Origin: Bacteroidales bacterium
GTDB lineage: Bacteria; Bacteroidota; Bacteroidia; Bacteroidales; UBA932
Direction: 5' to 3'
NCBI GenBank assembly: GCA_013335275.1
Contig: JAAXVX010000116.1
Span: 1 to 5,233, forward strand
Length of the DNA stretch: 5,233 nt
In this document: piece after piece, positions 1 to 5,233 of the stretch
Layout of the letters: every line of letters starts with the position of its first letter
Position numbering within the stretch: position 1 is the first letter of the stretch
Program-made: the position numbers and the translations under genes
The notes under the pieces: model-generated
Told to the model about the DNA's origin: nothing
Seen by the model: the letters and a program-made list of their open reading frames with translations, nothing else
The model's database searches: none

Positions 1-2657
1 CTCTTGCCGGAAAGGGAGTACATGTTGTTACTGTCAACGATTACCTCTCAAAACGTGACTCGGAGTGGATGGGACCTCTTTATCAGTTCCACGGACTGAA
101 AGTAGACTGTATTGACAAGCACGAACCCAATTCCGAAGCCAGAAAAACAGCATACAGGGCAGATGTTACATTCGGAACAAATAATGAATTTGGTTTCGAC
201 TACCTCAGGGACAACATGGCCGTTAACCAGGAAGACCTGGTTCAAAGGAAGCACCACTATGCAATCGTGGATGAGGTTGACTCGGTACTGATTGACGACG
301 CAAGAACTCCGCTTATCATTTCCGGTCCGGTTCCAAGGGGGGACGACCAGGAGTTTAACGAGTACAAGCCTTTTGTAGAGAGAATATATAACGCTCAGAG
401 GAATTTGGTTACCCAGCTCCTTAACGATGCCAAGAAAAAGATATCCGAGGGCAACGAAGATGAGGGAGGTAAAATCCTTTTACGTGCATTCAAAGGTTTG
501 CCAAAATACACACCGCTCATTAAATATCTGAGCGAGGCAGGAATGAAACAGATTCTCGTTAAAACCGAGAATTACTATATGCAGGACAACAATAAGCATA
601 TGCATATTGTTACCGACGACCTCTATTTCATTATCGACGAAAAACAGAAATCGGTAGAACTCACAGATAAGGGACATGAACTCATTTCAAAAAGCGTAAG
701 CGAAAATAACTTCTTCGTTTTACCGGATATTGGAATGGAAATAGCGGAACTTGAGAAAAAAGAGCTCAAACCGGAAGAGAAAATTGCTGCAAAGGATGCT
801 CTGCTGAGCGACTATGCAGTAAAGAGCGAGAGGGTTCATACAGTGAATCAGCTTCTCAAGGCATACACAATGTTTGAAAAGGACATTGAGTATGTTGTGA
901 TGGACAACAAGATTAAAATTGTAGACGAGCAGACAGGCCGTATACTTGAAGGAAGAAGATATTCCGATGGCCTGCATCAGGCAATCGAGGCAAAGGAGAT
1001 GGTAAAGGTTGAGGCCGCAACACAAACGTTTGCAACAATTACACTCCAGAACTATTTCCGTATGTATCACAAGCTTGCCGGTATGACCGGTACTGCAGAA
1101 ACAGAAGCAGGTGAGTTCTGGTCAATCTATAAACTGGATGTGGTGGTAATTCCCACAAACCGGCCTATAGACAGGAAAGATATGGAGGACTTCATCTTCA
1201 AAACGAAGAGGGAGAAATATAATGCCGTTATTGATGAAATTGTCCGCCTTACCAAGGAAGGCCGTCCTGTACTAGTGGGTACAACTTCTGTTGAGGTTTC
1301 GGAACTCCTGAGCAGGATGTTAAAGATAAGAAACATCAAGCACAACGTCCTCAATGCAAAACAACACGCAAGAGAGGCAGAAATTGTTGCGGAGGCAGGT
1401 CAGCCTTCTGCTGTAACAATCGCAACCAATATGGCCGGTCGTGGTACCGACATCAAGCTCGGCCCCGGTGTAAAGGAAGCTGGTGGTCTTGCAATTGTTG
1501 GTACAGAAAGACACGATTCAAGACGGGTTGACCGTCAGCTCAGAGGTCGTGCCGGTCGTCAGGGAGACCCCGGATCTTCAAGTTTCTTTGTTTCTCTCGA
1601 AGACGATCTTATGAGGCTTTTCGGTTCCGAGAGAATTGCCGGTCTTGTAGATAAAATGGGTTTAAAAGAGGGAGAGGTTCTTCAGCACTCAATGCTGTCG
1701 AAGTCAATTGAAAGAGCTCAGCGCAAAGTAGAAGAAAACAACTTTGGAATTCGTAAGAGACTGCTCGAGTACGACGACGTAATGAACTCTCAGCGCGAGG
1801 TTATATATACAAGAAGAAGAAATGCGCTTTACGGCGAGAGGGTTGATGTGGATGTGCAAAATCTGATTAACGACTATAGTGAATCACTTGTTGCGGCAAA
1901 CCACGGTTCGGCCGATTATGACACCTTCTCATACGAAACCATCCGCCTGCTCTCGATTGAGCCCGGTATGGACGAGGAAACATATAATAAAGCTACTCAG
2001 GACGAGGTCTTTGAAAAATTCCTGAGTAATGTGCATTCTGTTTACAGGAGGAGAATTGATTTCCTTACTCAGCAGGCATGGCCCATCATGAAGCAGATAT
2101 ATGAAACTCAGAGTGCGACATATGAGAATATTGCCATTCCTGTGAGCGATGGAACAAAGATTATGCAGGTTGTGGTAAACCTCAAAAGAGCATACGAAAC
2201 AGAGGGTAAGGAGTTAGGAAGGGCTCTTAATAAGAACATAACACTCATGCTCATAGACGAACACTGGAAGGAACATCTCAGGGAGATGGACGACCTTAAG
2301 CAGTCTGTGCAGAATGCCACTTACGAACAGAAGGACCCGCTTCTTATTTATAAATTCGAAAGTTTCCAGTTGTTCAAGACAATGCTTGAAAGAGTAAACA
2401 GGGATGTTCTTGCATTCCTTCTAAAGGCACATATCCCGCTCCGTGAAGCGCAGAAAGAGCCTATCAGCGTCCGTCAGGAGCAAAGGAAGAAGACCGATTT
2501 GAGCAATATGCGCACATCTCGTCAGGACCTTGCAACATCGGCCGGTGAACCAAAGACTCAGGCGCCTGTTCATGTAGAGAAGAGAGTTGGCAGGAATGAT
2601 CCGTGTCCGTGCGGAAGCGGTAAAAAATTCAAGAACTGCCACGGAGCTAATAGTTAG
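1..2657 (+). CDS. secA: Protein translocase subunit SecA (5'-truncated by window edge)
   Basis: SecA is the cytosolic and peripheral-membrane ATPase that pushes unfolded preproteins through the SecYEG channel. The reading frame is open from base 3 and begins [20 protein letters not shown], the conserved segment just after the Walker A loop. The ATG at 69 is therefore internal, and about 200 N-terminal residues, including Walker A, lie outside the window. Counting that internal Met as residue 1, Walker B DEVD is at 68-71. The preprotein cross-linking domain follows and carries a long insertion (about 90-185). DEQTGR is at 286-291, GRGTDI at 457-462, and motif [13 protein letters not shown] at 490-500. 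In the two-helix finger, Trp733 and Tyr752 have the same spacing as E. coli Trp775 and Tyr794. A polar linker of about 50 residues leads to a zinc-binding tail with Cys846, Cys848, Cys857 and His858, used in the family for SecB or ribosome contact. No frameshift or missing motif is visible. Likely first visible gene of an operon with lpdA and the bactofilin gene. Confidence 0.98.
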   Translation, partial: LAGKGVHVVTVNDYLSKRDSEWMGPLYQFHGLKVDCIDKHEPNSEARKTAYRADVTFGTNNEFGFDYLRDNMAVNQEDLVQRKHHYAIVDEVDSVLIDDARTPLIISGPVPRGDDQEFNEYKPFVERIYNAQRNLVTQLLNDAKKKISEGNEDEGGKILLRAFKGLPKYTPLIKYLSEAGMKQILVKTENYYMQDNNKHMHIVTDDLYFIIDEKQKSVELTDKGHELISKSVSENNFFVLPDIGMEIAELEKKELKPEEKIAAKDALLSDYAVKSERVHTVNQLLKAYTMFEKDIEYVVMDNKIKIVDEQTGRILEGRRYSDGLHQAIEAKEMVKVEAATQTFATITLQNYFRMYHKLAGMTGTAETEAGEFWSIYKLDVVVIPTNRPIDRKDMEDFIFKTKREKYNAVIDEIVRLTKEGRPVLVGTTSVEVSELLSRMLKIRNIKHNVLNAKQHAREAEIVAEAGQPSAVTIATNMAGRGTDIKLGPGVKEAGGLAIVGTERHDSRRVDRQLRGRAGRQGDPGSSSFFVSLEDDLMRLFGSERIAGLVDKMGLKEGEVLQHSMLSKSIERAQRKVEENNFGIRKRLLEYDDVMNSQREVIYTRRRNALYGERVDVDVQNLINDYSESLVAANHGSADYDTFSYETIRLLSIEPGMDEETYNKATQDEVFEKFLSNVHSVYRRRIDFLTQQAWPIMKQIYETQSATYENIAIPVSDGTKIMQVVVNLKRAYETEGKELGRALNKNITLMLIDEHWKEHLREMDDLKQSVQNATYEQKDPLLIYKFESFQLFKTMLERVNRDVLAFLLKAHIPLREAQKEPISVRQEQRKKTDLSNMRTSRQDLATSAGEPKTQAPVHVEKRVGRNDPCPCGSGKKFKNCHGANS

Positions 2658-2680
2658 TATAAATTAAAATTTTTTCAGAT
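2658..2680 (+). other. AT-rich secA-lpdA spacer without Shine-Dalgarno
   Basis: These 23 bases are almost entirely A and T, with the run AAAATTTTTT at 2666-2675. There is no GGAGG-like sequence before the lpdA ATG. Bacteroidota commonly initiate without a Shine-Dalgarno and favour AT-rich, unstructured leaders, so this fits that pattern. There is no GC-rich stem, so I do not call a terminator, and read-through from secA into lpdA is expected. Confidence 0.5.
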
Positions 2681-4069
2681 ATGTTTGATTTAGTAGTTGT
2701 AGGATCCGGCCCCGGAGGTTATGTTGCGGCAATCCGTGCTTCTCAGCTGGGAATGAACACTGCGGTTATTGAAAGATCGGAACTTGGAGGCATTTGTCTT
2801 AACTGGGGTTGCATCCCTACTAAGGCACTGCTGAAAAGTATACAGGCACTTCACTATGCACAACATTCGGCCGATTACGGATTTGAAATAACCGGAGAGA
2901 TAAAACCAGACCTTGCAAAAATTGTTGAAAGAAGCAGGGGCGTATCGGCAAATATGAGCCGCGGTATAGAGTATCTGTTCAAAAAAAACAAGATAACAGT
3001 TATAAGCGGAACCGGGAAAATCCTGGAAAAGGGTAAAGTAGAGGTAACCGCTGCCGATAATACCAAAAGTGTTGTTGAAGCAAAAAACATAATTATAGCA
3101 ACCGGAGCGAGAGCAAATTCATTGCCGTTCGCACCTGTTGACGGGAAGAAGATTATATCGTACCGTCAGGCCCTTGTTCCTGAAACTCTTCCAAAGAGCC
3201 TTGCCGTAATAGGGTCCGGCGCAATTGGAAGTGAGTTCGCATATTTTTACCGTTCTCTTGGAGTTGAGGTATATCTTATTGAATATCTCGACAACATAGT
3301 GCCGCTTGAAGACGAAGAGGTTTCAGCTCAGCTTAGCCGCTCTTTCCGTAAAATGGGCATGAAGGTTTTGGTTTCTGCTCAGGTAAAAAGCGTGGATACT
3401 TCGGGAGATATTTGCAAGCTTACAGTTCAGACAAAGAAAGGCGAGGAGGTAATTGAGGCAGAAAGGGTTCTTTCCGCAGTTGGAATTGTATCCAATATTG
3501 AGAATATCGGGCTTGAAGAGGCCGGGGTTGAAGTTCAGAGAGGGAAAATAAAGGTCGACAGTTTCTATGCAACAAATGTTAAGGGGATATACGCAATAGG
3601 TGATGTTATTGCAACTCCTGCACTTGCACATGTTGCATCGGCCGAAGGTATATGCTGTGTGGAAAAAATAGCAGGATTGAATCCTGAGGCGATTAACTAC
3701 GATAATATTCCCGGTTGTACCTATGCATCACCGGAAATTGGATCTGTAGGAATAACAGAAAAGGCAGCCAAAGAGAAGGGTATCGAATACAAAATCGGAA
3801 AATTTCCTTTTACAGCTTCCGGCAAGGCAGCAGCGGCAGGCGACAAGGATGGCTTTGTAAAACTGGTAATTGACGCCAAAACGGATAAGGTTCTTGGTGT
3901 GCACATGATTGGAGCCAATGTAACAGAAATGGTTTCCGGTATTGTTGTGGCACGTAATTTGGGCGTTAAAGCCAGCGACCTTATGCATTCAATTCACCCT
4001 CACCCAACCATGAGTGAGGCAATAATGGAAGCTGCAGCGGCATCACATGGTGAGGTAATTCATATTTAA
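2681..4069 (+). CDS. lpdA: Dihydrolipoyl dehydrogenase (E3 component)
   Basis: This FAD-dependent enzyme reoxidises dihydrolipoamide on the E2 subunit (or the glycine-cleavage H protein) and passes the electrons to NAD+. It serves the pyruvate, 2-oxoglutarate and branched-chain 2-oxo-acid dehydrogenase complexes and glycine cleavage. At 462 residues it is full length. The FAD-binding GSGPGG is at 8-13. The redox-active disulfide is Cys39-Cys44 in GGICLNWGCIPTKALL. An ATG motif lies at 140-142. The NAD-binding GSGAIG is at 178-183, with Glu201 at the end of the next strand, favouring NAD over NADP. The second FAD motif YAIGD ends at Asp308. The C-terminal dimer interface carries HPHPTMSE at 439-446, where His441 and Glu446 form the catalytic pair. 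The segment after AVG at 266-268 reads IVSNIENIGLE and lacks the GRxPN wording of E. coli-type enzymes. The ATG is chosen because FAD-fold homology starts at once. No E1, E2, lipoyl-protein or glycine-cleavage gene is visible nearby, so its partner complex cannot be assigned. Confidence 0.96.
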   Translation: MFDLVVVGSGPGGYVAAIRASQLGMNTAVIERSELGGICLNWGCIPTKALLKSIQALHYAQHSADYGFEITGEIKPDLAKIVERSRGVSANMSRGIEYLFKKNKITVISGTGKILEKGKVEVTAADNTKSVVEAKNIIIATGARANSLPFAPVDGKKIISYRQALVPETLPKSLAVIGSGAIGSEFAYFYRSLGVEVYLIEYLDNIVPLEDEEVSAQLSRSFRKMGMKVLVSAQVKSVDTSGDICKLTVQTKKGEEVIEAERVLSAVGIVSNIENIGLEEAGVEVQRGKIKVDSFYATNVKGIYAIGDVIATPALAHVASAEGICCVEKIAGLNPEAINYDNIPGCTYASPEIGSVGITEKAAKEKGIEYKIGKFPFTASGKAAAAGDKDGFVKLVIDAKTDKVLGVHMIGANVTEMVSGIVVARNLGVKASDLMHSIHPHPTMSEAIMEAAAASHGEVIHI

Positions 4070-4079
4070 TCTATAATAT
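4070..4079 (+). other. 10-base lpdA-bactofilin spacer without Shine-Dalgarno
   Basis: Only TCTATAATAT separates the lpdA TAA from the bactofilin ATG, and it contains no Shine-Dalgarno sequence. Such close spacing points to one transcript and possibly to translational coupling. The TATAAT string is too near the start codon to serve as a usual -10 box. Confidence 0.45.
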
Positions 4080-4481
4080 ATGGCTAAAAACGAAGTAGTT
4101 CCGCAGATAAATGAGGTTAACAGAATAACCGGCGGAACCGAACTGAGAGGAACTCTTATTACTGTCAGCGATATTAGAATTGACGGATTCTTTGAGGGTA
4201 AGATTCAATCCAAAGGCAAAGTGGTAATTGGTGAGAATGCTCAGTTTATTGGCGACCTTTTTTGCGGTAGTGCCGATATCTGGGGGAAAATGGAGGGCAA
4301 TCTCGTAACAGGCAACATGGCCGGTTTTAAAAGCAAAGCACACTTTAACGGGGCACTTCAATGTCAGAGAATATTTATAGAAGACGGTGCACTGTTTACA
4401 GGTACATGCCGGATGATAACCGAGGATGATTACAATCAAATGGTTGAAAAGTACAACAGTTCGGCTAAATCGCAAAAATAG
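4080..4481 (+). CDS. Bactofilin family polymer-forming cytoskeletal protein
   Basis: Bactofilins (formerly DUF583) self-assemble without nucleotides into filaments, often at the membrane, and in various bacteria scaffold cell-wall enzymes, stalks or cell shape. This 133-residue protein has the family layout: a short polar N-terminus (1-20), a right-handed beta-helix core (about 21-112) and a short charged tail (113-133). The core repeats every 16-18 residues with glycine-marked turns: IDGFFEGKI (34-42), ENAQFIGDL (52-60), GKMEGNLV (69-76), AHFNGAL (87-93) and DGALFTGTC (102-110). The IRIDGxxEGxI opening and the final GALFTGTC rung are family signatures. There is no signal peptide or transmembrane segment, so it should be cytoplasmic. 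The ATG gives the normal short N-terminus, and the next in-frame Met (71) would cut the core in half. It is the last gene before the plus-strand terminator. No M23 peptidase, a frequent bactofilin neighbour, is visible. Its specific cellular role cannot be read from the sequence. Confidence 0.9.
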   Translation: MAKNEVVPQINEVNRITGGTELRGTLITVSDIRIDGFFEGKIQSKGKVVIGENAQFIGDLFCGSADIWGKMEGNLVTGNMAGFKSKAHFNGALQCQRIFIEDGALFTGTCRMITEDDYNQMVEKYNSSAKSQK

Positions 4482-4497
4482 CGACAGGTGCAGGCTG

Positions 4498-5233
4498 TTA
4501 TTGTATTGAAGAAGGAGCGTCTGAATTAAGACGCTCTTTTATTTTGTATGTGTTTCTCTCACTGCTGCTTCTTGATATGAGTTCGCCCAGAAAACCTGCG
4601 AGGAAAAGCTGCATACCAATTATGAGTGCTACAAGTGAAACATAAAAAAGCGGCTGGTCCGTAACTGCCCGGAATTTAAGCCCCTGAGCCTGTGAAACTA
4701 CTTTGTCTATAATCAGATAAACAGAAGTGGCCAAACCGATAAAGAATGTAAAACTGCCAAATGCCCCAAAAAAGTGCATCGGTTTTTTCCCAAACCTTGA
4801 TAAGAACCAGAGAGAAATTAAATCAAGAAAGCCATTAATAAAGCGGTTCATACCGAACTTGCTTTTTCCAAACTTTCTTGCCTGATGTTTTACTATTTTT
4901 TCCCCGATATTCCGGAAACCTGCATTTTTTGCCAGATATGGAATATACCTGTGCATCTCTCCATAAACCTCAATGTTCTTTATAACAGCCTTTCTATATG
5001 CCTTAAGACCGCAGTTCATATCGTGCAGCTTTATGCCTGTAACTCTTCTTGCAGTGGCGTTGTATATTTTTGACGGCAGGTTTTTGGCAAGTTTATTATC
5101 CTTTCTCTTCTTCTTCCATCCCGAAACCAGGTCATACCCTCCGTTCATCACCATGTCATAGAGTTCCGGAATTTCATCCGGGCTGTCCTGAAGATCGGCA
5201 TCCATTGTTACAACAACCTCTCCCGAAGCAGTT
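4498..5233 (-). CDS. Family 2 glycosyltransferase, polyprenyl-phosphate type (5'-truncated by window edge)
   Basis: The protein probably transfers a sugar from a nucleotide donor to a polyprenyl (undecaprenyl) phosphate carrier at the inner face of the membrane, like the GtrB, ArnC and DPM1-like bacterial enzymes. The minus-strand frame continues past the ATG at 5205 to the window edge (TASGEVVVT before MDADLQD), so that Met is internal. The family is usually a little over 300 residues, so roughly 70-80 N-terminal residues, with the nucleotide-binding start of the GT-A fold, are missing. Counting that Met as 1, the metal-binding DxD is D2-A-D4, the acceptor-side motif HDMNCGLKAYR is at 61-71, and the membrane-proximal RKFGKSKFG is at 110-118. 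Two hydrophobic helices follow, about 144-168 and 185-208, ending in the typical GELISR. The tail is short and polar. Sugar and acceptor are unknown. The gene converges on the bactofilin gene with 16 bases between stop codons, and its last codons contain the plus-strand terminator. Confidence 0.93.
   Translation of the reverse strand, partial: TASGEVVVTMDADLQDSPDEIPELYDMVMNGGYDLVSGWKKKRKDNKLAKNLPSKIYNATARRVTGIKLHDMNCGLKAYRKAVIKNIEVYGEMHRYIPYLAKNAGFRNIGEKIVKHQARKFGKSKFGMNRFINGFLDLISLWFLSRFGKKPMHFFGAFGSFTFFIGLATSVYLIIDKVVSQAQGLKFRAVTDQPLFYVSLVALIIGMQLFLAGFLGELISRSSSERNTYKIKERLNSDAPSSIQ
4515..4545 (+). terminator. Rho-independent terminator of the secA-lpdA-bactofilin unit
   Basis: A perfect 8-bp inverted repeat, GAGCGTCT (4515-4522) and AGACGCTC (4529-4536), encloses the 6-base loop GAATTA and is followed directly by TTTTATTTT (4537-4545). 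Weak A-U and G-U pairs between 4511-4514 and 4537-4540 could lengthen the stem. It starts 34 bases after the bactofilin stop. On the minus strand the stem is followed by CTTCTTCAATA rather than a T-tract, so it should act only on plus-strand transcripts. The whole element lies inside the glycosyltransferase reading frame, within the codons for residues 221-231 of its visible part. Confidence 0.85.

Noticed and set aside
69..71. ATG at 69 as the start of secA
   Set aside because: The frame is open upstream to the window edge and encodes the conserved [11 protein letters not shown] segment of SecA, so the true start lies outside the window.
720..1070. Cysteine-rich minus-strand open frame inside secA
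   Set aside because: It lies wholly antisense to conserved SecA motifs, and its Cys and Leu richness is explained by reverse-reading Lys/Glu/Gln-rich codons.
2666..2675. AAAATTTTTT as a terminator after secA
   Set aside because: There is no GC-rich stem. An A/T-only palindrome of this size would not form a stable hairpin.
2680..2687. TATGTTTG as a Bacteroides-type -7 box (TAnnTTTG) for lpdA
   Set aside because: It overlaps the lpdA start codon, so transcription would begin inside the gene, and no clear TTTG -33 element is correctly spaced. Likely chance.
1906..2875. Repeated TCGGCCGAT strings in secA and lpdA
   Set aside because: Each encodes Ser-Ala-Asp with the same preferred codons. Spacing and surroundings differ, so codon usage explains them better than a DNA motif.
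4072..4077. TATAAT as a -10 promoter box for the bactofilin gene
   Set aside because: It lies three bases before the ATG, which would leave no leader, has no plausible -35, and is not the usual Bacteroidota promoter form.
4071..4475. 134-codon open frame on the minus strand opposite the bactofilin gene
   Set aside because: It mirrors the bactofilin gene almost exactly, its translation has no recognisable domain, and the plus-strand protein is a clear family member. It is a shadow frame.
5203..5205. Minus-strand ATG at 5205 as the start of the glycosyltransferase
   Set aside because: The frame continues to the edge with EVVVT just before the DAD motif, the beta-strand that normally precedes it in GT-A folds. 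The start is outside the window.

Overview
This window looks like an ordinary chromosomal segment from a member of the Bacteroidota, probably Bacteroidales or a close relative. The evidence is the SecA: it has the long insertion in its preprotein cross-linking region, motif wording such as SEWMGPLY and IVDEQTGR, and a C-terminal zinc-binding tail, all of which match what I know of Bacteroidota SecA proteins. The very AT-rich gene leaders without a Shine-Dalgarno sequence also fit that phylum. The placement rests on remembered family sequences, not on a search.

Layout. Bases 1-2657 (+) hold the last ~884 codons of secA, the ATPase of the Sec protein-export pathway, cut at the left edge. After a 23-base AT-rich spacer comes a complete dihydrolipoyl dehydrogenase (lpdA, 2681-4069, +). 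After a further 10 bases comes a complete 133-residue bactofilin (4080-4481, +), a polymer-forming beta-helix cytoskeletal protein. No terminator is visible between these three genes, so they are probably co-transcribed. A strong Rho-independent terminator follows at 4515-4545 (+). On the opposite strand, 4498-5233 (-) is a family 2, polyprenyl-phosphate type glycosyltransferase with two C-terminal membrane segments, cut at the right edge. Its stop codon lies only 16 bases from the bactofilin stop, so the two genes converge and the plus-strand terminator sits inside the last codons of the glycosyltransferase.

The genes do not form an obvious pathway: protein export, 2-oxo-acid dehydrogenase chemistry, cytoskeleton or envelope shape, and lipid-linked sugar transfer. 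At most, SecA, bactofilin and the glycosyltransferase share a cell-envelope theme. Coding density is very high, and no stretch longer than 23 bases lies outside a gene. I saw no RNA gene, mobile element, CRISPR array, attachment site or long repeat, and I do not see an undescribed system here. The most interesting points are the terminator built into a convergent reading frame, the unusual secA-lpdA-bactofilin gene order, and some sequence variants in SecA, LpdA and the bactofilin.
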